This document shows, piece by piece, positions 33,985-42,001 of a stretch of 64,000 bases of DNA. The DNA lies in contig NZ_JBFAMC010000001.1 in NCBI RefSeq assembly GCF_040656415.1, positions 1,736,001 through 1,800,000 of the forward strand. Reading direction: 5' to 3'. Every line of letters starts with the position of its first letter. Position 1 is the first letter of the stretch. The stretch comes from Rhodococcus_F sp040656415 (GTDB lineage Bacteria > Actinomycetota > Actinomycetes > Mycobacteriales > Mycobacteriaceae). The position numbers and the translations under genes were made by a program. Below the pieces are notes generated by a model. It made no database searches, had not been told where the DNA came from, and was given only the letters and a program-made list of their open reading frames with translations.

Positions 33985-34012
33985 TGAGAACCTTGGACTG
34001 AGAACCTTGGAC
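33985..34012 (+). repeat. Tandem 14-base direct repeat upstream of aroB
   Basis: The unit tgagaaccttggac occurs twice head-to-tail (33985-33998 and 33999-34012) in the 119-base gap between aroK and aroB, ending 35 bases before the aroB start. It could be a regulator site or slippage product. No function can be assigned. Confidence 0.6.
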
Positions 34013-34047
34013 CCAGAGACAAGCAGAACTGAGCGGAGCAGTAGACA

Positions 34048-35163
34048 GTGACCGAACCGGTACGCGTACAGGTGCAGACGGCCAACCCATACCCGGTCAT
34101 CATCGGGCGCGGATTGCTCGGTGAACTGGTGGATGAACTCGTCGGCACCAAAACCGTGGCGATCTTCCATCAGCCACCGCTTGCGGAGACGGCCGAGTCG
34201 GTTCGCGCGACTCTCGCCGAACAGGGAATCGATGCGCACCGCATCGAGATTCCAGATGCGGAAGAGGGTAAAGACCTCGCTGTGGCCGGGTTCTGCTGGG
34301 AGGTGCTCGGACGGATCGGACTCACTCGCAGTGACGCCGTGGTGAGTCTGGGTGGTGGCGCTGCGACCGACCTCGCTGGATTCGTCGCCGCGACCTGGAT
34401 GCGTGGTGTCCGCGTGATCCACGTGCCCACCACACTGCTCGCGATGGTGGACGCGGCTGTCGGCGGCAAGACGGGTATCAACACAGAGGCAGGCAAGAAC
34501 CTGGTCGGCTCTTTCCACGAGCCGTCGGCAGTACTGGTCGACCTGGCGACCCTGGAGACGGTTCCCCGCAACGAGATCGTCGCGGGAATGGCCGAAGTGA
34601 TCAAGACCGGATTCATCGCCGACCCGGTCATCCTCGACCTCATCGAGGACGATCCCGAAGCGGCACTCGATCCGGCAGGATCGGTTCTGCCGGAATTGAT
34701 TCGGCGTTCCGTGGAAGTCAAGGCCAAGGTGGTCGCCGCGGACCTGCGTGAATCCGACCTGCGCGAGATTCTGAACTACGGCCACACGCTCGGGCACGCG
34801 ATCGAGCGCCGCGAACGTTACCGTTGGCGTCACGGCGCGGCAGTGGCGGTGGGACTCGTGTTCGCCGCGGAACTCGGTCGCCTGGCTGGGCGACTCGACG
34901 ACGAGACGGCGGATCGGCACCGGACGATCCTGGAACTCGTGGGTCTGCCCACCACCTACGACGCGGACGCGCTCGGTCAACTGCTGGAGGGCATGCAGAC
35001 CGACAAGAAGAACCGCTCAGGCGTTCTACGGTTCGTCGTCCTCGACGGGCTCGCGAAACCCGGACGTCTGGAGGGTCCGGACCCCTCCCTGTTAGTGGCC
35101 GCATACTCGGCTGTGGCCCGTGAGGAGGCGTCGGGCGAGGGTGACGGAGCCGTAATGTTGTAA
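34048..35163 (+). CDS. aroB: 3-dehydroquinate synthase
   Basis: This 371-residue NAD- and metal-dependent enzyme makes 3-dehydroquinate from DAHP. NAD and substrate motifs are VVSLGGGAATDLAGFVAATW and PTTLLAMVDAAVGGKTGINT, and metal ligands lie in AGMAEVIKTGF and NYGHTLGHAIE. Length is normal. GTG start at 34048 after CGGAGC. It is the last plus-strand gene of the aro run; a minus-strand membrane gene converges on it, with a hairpin between. Confidence 0.97.
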   Translation: MTEPVRVQVQTANPYPVIIGRGLLGELVDELVGTKTVAIFHQPPLAETAESVRATLAEQGIDAHRIEIPDAEEGKDLAVAGFCWEVLGRIGLTRSDAVVSLGGGAATDLAGFVAATWMRGVRVIHVPTTLLAMVDAAVGGKTGINTEAGKNLVGSFHEPSAVLVDLATLETVPRNEIVAGMAEVIKTGFIADPVILDLIEDDPEAALDPAGSVLPELIRRSVEVKAKVVAADLRESDLREILNYGHTLGHAIERRERYRWRHGAAVAVGLVFAAELGRLAGRLDDETADRHRTILELVGLPTTYDADALGQLLEGMQTDKKNRSGVLRFVVLDGLAKPGRLEGPDPSLLVAAYSAVAREEASGEGDGAVML

Positions 35164-35196
35164 GCCAGTTGGCGAAAGCCGGTCGGTAGGATCACG

Positions 35197-35234
35197 GCGC
35201 GGCGGCATGCGCGATTGCACTCACACCGCCGCGC
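35197..35234. terminator. Hairpin between convergent genes, possible bidirectional terminator
   Basis: The arm gcgcggcgg (35197-35205) pairs perfectly with ccgccgcgc (35226-35234) around a 20-base loop. It lies 33 bases after aroB and 40 bases before the end of the convergent B-4DMT gene. Position and strength suit a shared terminator; there is no U-run. Confidence 0.4.
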
Positions 35235-35274
35235 GAGGACCTCGGTCTCGCCCAGGGGGCGTCAGCACCGGGCG

Positions 35275-36003
35275 CTAGTCGGTGCGGTGCTTTCCGGCCG
35301 CGGGATGCTCGTTCGGGTCGACCGGATCCTGCGAGGCGGTGTCTTCGCTCTCGACACGATCTTCCTCCGCCTTGTCATCCTCTGCGTAGTCGTCGTCCGG
35401 GGTCTCCGGCGAATCGGGTTCGTATGCGGCTCCGTGGTACTCCTGCACCCGCTCGAAGACGGTGGTTTCAGCGTCGGAGCCGGAGAATTCCGTGCCTGTG
35501 GGCTGCACGTGGATCTGTTCGGTGGGTGCGTCCGTCCCGGCCGCAACCGGTGACGAATCGCCGTTCTCCGCAGACTTTCCGGACTCTCGGCGGACGTAGT
35601 ACCTGCCGAGGAAGACTGCGAGCATCGCCGGAGCGAAGATGAGCAGTACGGTGAACGCGGCCCCCGACGTCAGCTCGAAGAAGAACGAGTTCTGGGTGAC
35701 ATTGAGGAACGGCAGCACATCGATCAGCCAGCTGCCGAAACCGGCGACGATTCCCCCGAGTATCGCGGCCTTCAGCCACAGGATGGTGAGATCGGCGCCG
35801 TCGGCAGGGTCCGGGTTCTCGCGGCGGTCCCGTATGCCGTCCATCCCCGCCCAGACCAATGCGGCGACCACGACAATCGCCAGTGAGAGCCATCTCAGAG
35901 GGGATCCCAGAAGAGGCCAGTGTGTGATCGAGAAACCGAGGATCACACGAACCAAAACATGTATCAGGGCCATCCCGAGGCCACGTACCACCCACGCATT
36001 CAT
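35275..36003 (-). CDS. B-4DMT-type four-helix membrane protein
   Basis: This is a 242-residue protein from an ATG at 36003 (NAWVVRGLGMALIHVLVRVI), matching actinobacterial B-4DMT-type transporters; upstream in-frame codons are not conserved in my memory of the family. Four hydrophobic segments occupy about residues 5-155: LALIH-type helix 1, LRWLSLAIVVVAALVWAGMD, LKAAILGGIVAGFGSWLIDV and AAFTVLLIFAPAMLAVFLG. The C-terminal 90 residues are strongly acidic and disordered (PDDDYAEDDKAEEDRVESED). A homologous gene lies between aroB and pepQ in mycobacteria. Transport activity is presumed from the fold only. Confidence 0.75.
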   Translation of the reverse strand: MNAWVVRGLGMALIHVLVRVILGFSITHWPLLGSPLRWLSLAIVVVAALVWAGMDGIRDRRENPDPADGADLTILWLKAAILGGIVAGFGSWLIDVLPFLNVTQNSFFFELTSGAAFTVLLIFAPAMLAVFLGRYYVRRESGKSAENGDSSPVAAGTDAPTEQIHVQPTGTEFSGSDAETTVFERVQEYHGAAYEPDSPETPDDDYAEDDKAEEDRVESEDTASQDPVDPNEHPAAGKHRTD

Positions 36004-36139
36004 GGGCACAGCGTAGCGAGCCGAATTTCGGCCCTGTGGTCTCACCCACACCCGGCGTGATTGAAACCTGTTCTCTCCTCCGATCGGCGGCGCAGAGGTG
36101 GACGATCGTGACGAGACCGATGCCGGTACGTTTGACTAC

Positions 36140-37237
36140 ATGGCTGCTGATCACGGTTCTCGGCGCGCGGCCCTGCGCGCGGCCCTGGCCTCCCGAGATC
36201 TCGACGCGCTTCTCGTGACGAATCTGACGAACATTCGATATCTCACCGGCTTCACCGGCTCCAACGCCGCCCTGCTTGTCGATGCGACCGACGTCGAGGG
36301 GGCTGAGGAGCGAACCGTCATCTGCACCGACGGCCGGTATCTCACCCAAGTCGGTGAACAGGTTCCCGATCTGCGGGCCCAGATTGCCCGATCCAGCGCC
36401 GCTGCTCTGATCGAATCGGTACAGAGCACGTCGACGGTGGCGTTCGAGAGCCACGTCGTCACTGTGGACGAGTTCTCTGCCTGGTCGCTGCTCGCGCCGG
36501 ATGTGCGCCTGGATCCGGTCCCAGGGCTGGTCGAGGAACTACGCATGGTCAAGGATGAGCACGAGGTCGAGTTGCTGCGTGCTGCCTGTGCGGCGGCCGA
36601 TTCCGCACTCGCCGAATTGATCTCGCGGGGCGGGCTGCGTCCGGGTCGCACCGAGAAAGAGGTATGCCGTGAACTCGAGGCACTGATGCTCGATAACGGC
36701 GCGGATGGCATCTCGTTCGAAACCATCGTCGCTACCGGAGCCAACTCCGCGATCCCACACCATCGCCCCACCAAGACGGTGCTGGGCAGCGGCGACTTCG
36801 TCAAACTCGACTTCGGAGCGCAGGTCGGTGGCTACCACTCGGACATGACGCGAACATACGTACTCGAGCGCGCAGCGGACTGGCAACGTGACCTGTACGC
36901 ACTGGTCCAGCGTTCCCAACAGGCAGGACGAGAAGCGCTGCGCCCCGGAGCAGAGGTTTCCGAGGTCGACGGGGCCGCTCGCCGCATCATCGAGGACGCG
37001 GGCTACGGGGAACTGTTTCTGCACGGACTGGGACACGGCGTCGGCCTCGAGATCCACGAAGCTCCGGGAATCGGCAAGCTGGGCACCGGTACACTTCTCG
37101 AGGGCGCGACGGTGACAGTCGAGCCGGGTGTGTACTTCTCCGGGCGCGGAGGCGTGCGTATCGAGGACACGCTCGTGGTGCGTGAGCGGGGGCCGGAACT
37201 GCTCACACTCACCACCAAAGAACTGACCGTCGTGTAG
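36140..37237 (+). CDS. pepQ: Xaa-Pro dipeptidase / aminopeptidase P family (M24)
   Basis: This 365-residue cytosolic metallopeptidase cleaves X-Pro bonds. The creatinase-type N-terminal domain begins ALRAALASRDLDALLVTNLT. The catalytic pita-bread domain has metal ligands in KLDFGAQVGGYHSDMTRTYV (two Asp), LHGLGHGVGLEIHEAPG (His), VTVEPGVYFSG (Glu) and GVRIEDTLVV (Glu). The ATG at 36140 has no ribosome binding site and may be a leaderless start; longer in-frame versions exist. It precedes efp and nusB in the same order as mycobacteria and corynebacteria. Confidence 0.92.
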   Translation: MAADHGSRRAALRAALASRDLDALLVTNLTNIRYLTGFTGSNAALLVDATDVEGAEERTVICTDGRYLTQVGEQVPDLRAQIARSSAAALIESVQSTSTVAFESHVVTVDEFSAWSLLAPDVRLDPVPGLVEELRMVKDEHEVELLRAACAAADSALAELISRGGLRPGRTEKEVCRELEALMLDNGADGISFETIVATGANSAIPHHRPTKTVLGSGDFVKLDFGAQVGGYHSDMTRTYVLERAADWQRDLYALVQRSQQAGREALRPGAEVSEVDGAARRIIEDAGYGELFLHGLGHGVGLEIHEAPGIGKLGTGTLLEGATVTVEPGVYFSGRGGVRIEDTLVVRERGPELLTLTTKELTVV

Positions 37238-37271
37238 ACGGTTTCGACCTTATCGAGGAGACGCGAAGCAA

Positions 37272-37835
37272 GTGGCTTCAACTAGTGATTTCAAGAACGG
37301 ACTGGTCCTGAAGATCGATGGCCAGCTGTGGACGATTGTCGAGTTCCAGCACGTCAAGCCCGGCAAGGGTCCGGCCTTCGTGCGCACCAAGTTGAAGAAC
37401 GTGCTCTCGGGCAAGGTCGTGGACAAGACGTTCAATGCCGGTGTCAAGGTGGACACCGCCACCGTCGACCGGCGTGATATGACCTACCTGTACCACGACG
37501 GTTCCGACTACATCTTCATGGACGGCGACACCTACGACCAGATCTCGATAAGCGAGGAAACCGTCGGTGACGGCGCTCGTTTCATGCTCGAGAACATGGC
37601 AGTTCAGGTTGCGACCCACGAGGACGTCCCGCTGTTCGTGGAGCTGCCCGTGACCGTCGAATTGGTGGTCAAGCACACCGACCCCGGTCTACAGGGTGAC
37701 CGCTCCACCGGTGGCACGAAGCCTGCCACCCTCGAAACCGGAGCCGAAATCAGCGTTCCGTTGTTCATCAACACCGGCGACAAGCTGAAGGTTGACTCGC
37801 GAGACGGCAACTACCTCGGGCGTGTGAGTTCCTGA
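37272..37835 (+). CDS. efp: Translation elongation factor P
   Basis: This 187-residue factor relieves ribosome stalling at polyproline. It begins ASTSDFKNGLVLKIDGQLWT and has the tip loop HVKPGKGPAFVRTKLKN with the Lys that inserts toward the peptidyl-transferase centre; in actinobacteria it is usually unmodified. YIFMDGDTYDQI and the C-terminal GDKLKVDSRDGNYLGRVSS complete the three barrels. The GTG start follows GAGGAG. The stop is directly followed by the nusB start. Confidence 0.97.
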   Translation: MASTSDFKNGLVLKIDGQLWTIVEFQHVKPGKGPAFVRTKLKNVLSGKVVDKTFNAGVKVDTATVDRRDMTYLYHDGSDYIFMDGDTYDQISISEETVGDGARFMLENMAVQVATHEDVPLFVELPVTVELVVKHTDPGLQGDRSTGGTKPATLETGAEISVPLFINTGDKLKVDSRDGNYLGRVSS

Positions 37836-38339
37836 GTGGCCGGTTCGCGTAAGAAACTCGGCCCGCGCCACAAGGCCCGAAAGCGCGCCGTGGACTTCCT
37901 CTTCGAGGCCGAGGCGCGAGATCTCGATCCGGTCGATCTCGCGACCGACCGCGCGGAACTGTCCAGCAAGGTCGATTCCGTGGCAGCGGTCCCCGAGTAC
38001 ACGATCACCCTGGTGACAGGGGTCGCCGAGAACCTGGATCGTCTCGACGAGGTGATCTCGTCGCACTTGCAGGACTGGACCCTCGGACGCTTGCCCGCGG
38101 TCGACCGCGCAATCCTACGCATCGCGGTGTGGGAGCTGTTCCACGCCAACGACGTACCACCGGTCGTGGCTGTGGACGAAGCGGTGGAGTTGGCCAAGCA
38201 ACTCTCGACCGACGAGTCGCCCGGATTCGTCAACGGAATTCTCGGTCAGGTGGTGCTGGTCGCGCCACAAGTTCGCGCGGCTGCCGCCGCGACGTCGCAG
38301 AAGGCCGCTGCCGACGATTCGGACGACATCCACTCGTAG
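37836..38339 (+). CDS. nusB: Transcription antitermination factor NusB
   Basis: This 167-residue all-helical RNA-binding protein works with NusE (S10) in rRNA transcription antitermination. It begins with a basic segment (GSRKKLGPRHKARKRAVDFL) that binds boxA RNA, and keeps DRAILRIAVWELFHANDVPP and VAVDEAVELAKQLSTDESPG, then FVNGILGQV. The C-terminal Ala-rich extension is about 25 residues. The start is contiguous with the efp stop. A strong hairpin follows and separates it from the pyr operon. Confidence 0.95.
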   Translation: MAGSRKKLGPRHKARKRAVDFLFEAEARDLDPVDLATDRAELSSKVDSVAAVPEYTITLVTGVAENLDRLDEVISSHLQDWTLGRLPAVDRAILRIAVWELFHANDVPPVVAVDEAVELAKQLSTDESPGFVNGILGQVVLVAPQVRAAAAATSQKAAADDSDDIHS

Positions 38340-38355
38340 GTCGTGTCCCGCCCCG

Positions 38356-38395
38356 CACCCGTCTCGTCTTCTTTCGAAGGTGGACGAGACGGGTG
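38356..38395 (+). terminator. Strong hairpin between nusB and the pyr operon
   Basis: The arm cacccgtctcgtc (38356-38368) pairs perfectly over 13 bases with gacgagacgggtg (38383-38395), loop of 14 bases. It lies 17 bases after the nusB stop and about 110 before pyrR. It is most simply the terminator of the pepQ-efp-nusB unit, although it lacks a U-run. A role in the pyr leader is less likely. Confidence 0.55.
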
Positions 38396-38466
38396 GGCTG
38401 GAGGTCAGGGACCCGAGGACCGGAGCAGCCGACGCGCTGATACGCTGTCGGCGTCAGGCATCCTTT

Positions 38467-38502
38467 AACGATCCGTCCAGTGAGGCGGAGAAGGAGGTCG
38501 TT
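38467..38502 (+). promoter_or_regulatory. PyrR RNA-binding hairpin enclosing the pyrR ribosome binding site
   Basis: The pyrR leader contains the PyrR-binding loop: UCCAGUGAGG (38476-38485) fits the known UCCNGNGAGGY pattern. It is closed by a four-pair upper stem (38472-38475 with 38486-38489) and a five-pair lower stem, aacga (38467-38471) with tcgtt (38498-38502). The pyrR Shine-Dalgarno AAGGAGG (38491-38497) is in the 3' internal bulge. PyrR bound with UMP would therefore hide it. Translational repression by PyrR at such a site is known in mycobacteria; here it is inferred from the match. Confidence 0.8.
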
Positions 38503-38504
38503 GC

Positions 38505-39137
38505 ATGCGTGTACCCGAAGGGTCTCGCGCCGCCGGGGAACCGGTGGAGTCAACACCCGAGTCGATCGCTTCCGGCGAACCCGCACGCGAGTTGCTCTCC
38601 GCAGCTGATGTGGGAAGGACCATCGCGCGCATCGCGCACCAGATCATCGAAAAGACTGCGATCGACGCAGAGGGCGGCGAGGCGCCGCGCGTCGTTCTCA
38701 TCGGAATTCCCACCAGAGGCACGACGCTCGCAGTGCGACTCGCCGACAGGATCGAAGAATTTTCTGGAGTGCGTCCCCCGATAGGCTCGCTCGATATCAC
38801 CCTCTACCGCGACGACCTGCGTACCAAGCCGCATCGGCCACTCGAGCGCACATCGGTGCCTGAGGGCGGCGTGGACAACGCGCTGGTGGTTCTGGTTGAC
38901 GACGTCCTGTTCTCCGGGCGCACCGTCCGGTCTGCTCTCGACGCGCTGCGAGACCTCGGGCGACCACGGGCCGTCCAGTTGGCCGTGCTCGTCGACCGTG
39001 GCCACCGTGAACTGCCGTTGCGCGCCGACTATGTCGGGAAGAACGTGCCGACAGCGCGCAGCGAGGACGTCAAGGTTCTCCTGGACGAGCACGATGGTCG
39101 CGACGCGGTCATGATCTCCAGGGGAGGAGCCGCGTGA
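38505..39137 (+). CDS. pyrR: Pyrimidine operon regulator PyrR (uracil phosphoribosyltransferase fold)
   Basis: This 210-residue RNA-binding regulator senses UMP/UTP versus PRPP and represses the pyr operon; it has a type I PRTase fold and usually some uracil phosphoribosyltransferase activity. The PRPP motif is ALVVLVDDVLFSGRTVRSAL. RVVLIGIPTRGTTLAVRLAD and DITLYRDDL are family segments, and RPRAVQLAVLVDRGHRELP follows. The N-terminal about 20 residues are an extension. The ATG at 38505 is seven bases after AAGGAGG, which is inside the predicted PyrR site, so expression is likely autoregulated. The stop overlaps pyrB (GTGA). Confidence 0.96.
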   Translation: MRVPEGSRAAGEPVESTPESIASGEPARELLSAADVGRTIARIAHQIIEKTAIDAEGGEAPRVVLIGIPTRGTTLAVRLADRIEEFSGVRPPIGSLDITLYRDDLRTKPHRPLERTSVPEGGVDNALVVLVDDVLFSGRTVRSALDALRDLGRPRAVQLAVLVDRGHRELPLRADYVGKNVPTARSEDVKVLLDEHDGRDAVMISRGGAA

Positions 39138-40075
39138 AGCACTTGTTGTCGATCGCCGACCTGACGCGAGAATCGGCCGTGGAGCTCCTCGACGAGGCGC
39201 AGCGATTCGAGCAAGCACTCCTCGGACGTGAGGTGCGCAAGCTTCCGACCCTGCGCGGCCGGACGGTCATGACCGTGTTCTTCGAGAACTCGACCCGGAC
39301 GAGGGTCTCCTTCGAGGTTGCAGGCAAGTGGATGAGCGCGGACGTGATCAACGTCAGCGCGTCCAGTTCGTCGGTGTCCAAGGGCGAATCCCTCCGTGAC
39401 ACCGCGATGACGTTGCGGGCCGCCGGTGCCGACGCGCTCATCGTGCGACACCCCGCGTCGGGTGCGGCGCACCAGATCGCGCACTGGACGAGCCGCCAGG
39501 AAGACGGTGGCCCTGCGGTCATCAACGCCGGCGACGGCATGCACGAACACCCCACCCAGGCGTTGCTCGACGCACTCACGTTGCGGCAGCGGCTCGACGG
39601 AATCGAGGGCAAACGCATCGCGATCGTCGGTGACATCGCGCACAGCCGTGTGGCACGCTCGAACGCCCTGCTGCTGTCGATGCTCGGTGCCGAGGTCGTC
39701 CTGGTGGCGCCGCCGACGTTGCTCCCGGTCGGTGTGTCGTCTTGGCCTGTTTCGGTGGCGCACTCGTTCGATGCGGAGTTGCCCGGACTCGATGCCGTTC
39801 TCATGCTGCGTGTGCAGGCGGAGCGGATGAATGGCGGATTCTTCCCGTCTCCTCGGGAATACGCGATCAATTACGGATTGTCCGAGAAGCGGCTCGCGCT
39901 GCTTCCCGAGCACGCGGTGGTGTTGCACCCCGGCCCGATGCTGCGTGGAATGGAGATTGCGTCGGCCGTCGCCGATTCAACGAAAACCGCTGTACTGCAG
40001 CAGGTGACCAACGGCGTGCACATGCGCATGGCGGTGCTGTTCCGGCTGCTGGTCGGAGCGGAGGGTGCTGCCTGA
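39134..40075 (+). CDS. pyrB: Aspartate carbamoyltransferase catalytic subunit
   Basis: This 313-residue enzyme joins carbamoyl phosphate and aspartate, the first committed step of pyrimidine synthesis. Carbamoyl-phosphate contacts are in FFENSTRTRVSFEVAGK (STRTR motif), with the second-site SSSVSKGESLRDT loop. HPASGAAHQIA, DGMHEHPTQALLDALTLRQR and HPGPMLRGMEI are also present. No regulatory subunit (pyrI) is found, as usual in actinobacteria. Start GTG overlaps the pyrR stop. Confidence 0.97.
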   Translation: MKHLLSIADLTRESAVELLDEAQRFEQALLGREVRKLPTLRGRTVMTVFFENSTRTRVSFEVAGKWMSADVINVSASSSSVSKGESLRDTAMTLRAAGADALIVRHPASGAAHQIAHWTSRQEDGGPAVINAGDGMHEHPTQALLDALTLRQRLDGIEGKRIAIVGDIAHSRVARSNALLLSMLGAEVVLVAPPTLLPVGVSSWPVSVAHSFDAELPGLDAVLMLRVQAERMNGGFFPSPREYAINYGLSEKRLALLPEHAVVLHPGPMLRGMEIASAVADSTKTAVLQQVTNGVHMRMAVLFRLLVGAEGAA

Positions 40076-40094
40076 TGAGTGGCAGAGAAGTGAG

Positions 40095-41438
40095 ATGGGT
40101 GACGGTGCAGTGACAAGAGAGACAGTGCTCATCGAGAACGTGCTGCTGTACGGGGAGGGCGAGCCCACCGACGTTCTCCTGGCAGATGGAGTCATCGCCG
40201 CGATCGGTGCGGATGCCGGCGCGGGGCGCGGCTCGGATGTCGAGGTGATCGATGCGACCGGGCAGATCCTGCTTCCGGGATTCGTCGATCTGCACACCCA
40301 TCTGCGTGAACCAGGCCGTGAGGACACCGAGACCATAGACTCCGGCTCGGCAGCCGCCGCGCTCGGCGGATACACCGCGGTGTTCGCGATGGCCAACACC
40401 AGCCCCGTTGCAGACTCGGTCGTCGTCACCGATTACGTCTGGCGGCGCGGCCAGGAGGTCGGCCTCGTCGATGTCCATCCGGTCGGTGCCGTCACGGTAG
40501 GCCTCGAGGGCAGGCAACTCGCCGAGATGGCCACTATGGCGTCGGGCGTCGGGCGAGTCCGGATGTTCTCGGACGACGGCCTTTGTGTCCACGACCCCCT
40601 GATCATGCGCCGCGCCCTCGAATATTCGAGTTCACTCGGCGTGCTGGTTGCACAGCACGCGGAGGACCCACGACTGACCGTCGGCGCGGTCGCGAACGAG
40701 GGCCCCACCGCGTCCAGGCTCGGACTTGCTGGTTGGCCACGTGCGGCCGAGGAATCGATCGTCGTGCGCGACGCGCTGCTCGCCCGCGACGCCAACGCGC
40801 GGGTGCACATCTGTCACGCGTCCACGGCGGGAACCGTTGAGCTGATGAAATGGGCCCGTGGGCAGGGTATTTCGATTTCGGCCGAAGTTACTCCCCACCA
40901 CCTGCTGCTCGACGATTCCCGGCTGGAGACGTACGACGCCGTGAACAAGGTGAACCCACCCCTGCGAGAGCCTGACGACGTCGCCGCGCTCCGCGCCGGG
41001 CTCGCCGACGGCACCATCGACTGCGTCGCCACCGATCATGCGCCCCACGCCGAGCAGGACAAGTGCTGCGAGTTCGCGGCAGCGCGTCCCGGGATGCTCG
41101 GACTCGAAACCGCCCTGTCTATCGTCGTGGCGACCATGGTCCGCACGGGCCTGCTCGACTGGCGAGGGGTGGCCCGGGTAATGAGTGTGCGCCCCGCCGA
41201 GATCGTCGGACTCGACGACCAGGGACGCCCGCTCGAGGTCGGTGAGCCCGCGAACCTGGTGCTGATCGACCCGGATGCCGAATGGACAGTTGACGGAGCC
41301 GCTCTCGCCAGTGTGTCGCACAACACTCCGTTCGAGGCGATGACTCTGCCTGCCCGTGTGACCACGACGATCCTCCGTGGGCGGATCACTGCGCGGGACG
41401 GCGAAGCGCGACTTCCGGCTCGCACCGGCGGGGGATGA
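40095..41438 (+). CDS. pyrC: Dihydroorotase
   Basis: This 447-residue zinc amidohydrolase (type I dihydroorotase) closes carbamoyl-aspartate to dihydroorotate. Metal ligands are in LPGFVDLHTHLREPGREDTE (HxH), HAEDPRL, HICHASTAGTVEL and CVATDHAPHAEQDK. The start is uncertain between ATG 40095 and GTG 40110; the former follows GAGAAGTGAG. A 12-codon frame (40075-40113) overlaps both pyrB and pyrC and may only couple translation. The stop overlaps the PH-like gene by four bases. Confidence 0.95.
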   Translation: MGDGAVTRETVLIENVLLYGEGEPTDVLLADGVIAAIGADAGAGRGSDVEVIDATGQILLPGFVDLHTHLREPGREDTETIDSGSAAAALGGYTAVFAMANTSPVADSVVVTDYVWRRGQEVGLVDVHPVGAVTVGLEGRQLAEMATMASGVGRVRMFSDDGLCVHDPLIMRRALEYSSSLGVLVAQHAEDPRLTVGAVANEGPTASRLGLAGWPRAAEESIVVRDALLARDANARVHICHASTAGTVELMKWARGQGISISAEVTPHHLLLDDSRLETYDAVNKVNPPLREPDDVAALRAGLADGTIDCVATDHAPHAEQDKCCEFAAARPGMLGLETALSIVVATMVRTGLLDWRGVARVMSVRPAEIVGLDDQGRPLEVGEPANLVLIDPDAEWTVDGAALASVSHNTPFEAMTLPARVTTTILRGRITARDGEARLPARTGGG

Positions 41439-42001
41439 CAGTGGAGAGATTTCTTTGGGTGCTCGGCCTCGCGGTCTTCTGGGCGCTGGCCATCTACTTG
41501 ATGTACATCGGTTGGCGTGGTCGCGCCCGACGTCAAACCGATTTGGTCGGAGAACTTCCCGTCTTGCCCGCACATCTCGGCGAACAGTTGCAAGCGCCGA
41601 GCACCGGACTGTATGTCGGCAGTACCCTCGCGCCGAGTTGGCAGGATCGAGTCGCGGTCGGCGACCTCGGATTCCGGGCTACCGGGGAGATCTCCCGATA
41701 CGCCGCAGGCATCCTGCTCGAGCGCGACGGCGCTTCTGTGATCTGGATTCCACAGGCCGCCATCCGTGCAATCCGTACCGAACGCGGGCTCGCGGGCAAG
41801 GTCATGAGCAAGGACGGCTTGCTGGTGATCCGCTGGGAACTGCCTTCCGGCACCGAGATCGACACCGGATTCCGTGCCGATGACAAGTCGGTCTACCCCG
41901 CCTGGGTGAACGAGACGGATCCGTACGACAAGACAGACGAAAACGATTCAGCGAATGCGGCGAACTCTGGCGAGGTCGAGCAGAACGGAGAGAACGCATG
42001 A
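41435..42001 (+). CDS. PH-like membrane protein of the pyr operon
   Basis: This is a 188-residue protein with one N-terminal transmembrane helix (FLWVLGLAVFWALAIYLMYI, about 6-25), a basic stop-transfer segment (GRARRQ), and a cytoplasmic domain. That domain has the strand pattern of bacterial PH-like folds (ISRYAAGILLERDGASVIWI, then QAAIRAIRTERGLAGKV). The C-terminus is acidic and Asn-rich. It is coupled by four-base overlaps to pyrC and carA. A homologue occupies the same place in mycobacteria (Rv1382). Function unknown; the conserved position suggests a link to pyrimidine or carbamoyl-phosphate synthesis at the membrane, which is only a guess. Confidence 0.8.
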   Translation: MTVERFLWVLGLAVFWALAIYLMYIGWRGRARRQTDLVGELPVLPAHLGEQLQAPSTGLYVGSTLAPSWQDRVAVGDLGFRATGEISRYAAGILLERDGASVIWIPQAAIRAIRTERGLAGKVMSKDGLLVIRWELPSGTEIDTGFRADDKSVYPAWVNETDPYDKTDENDSANAANSGEVEQNGENA

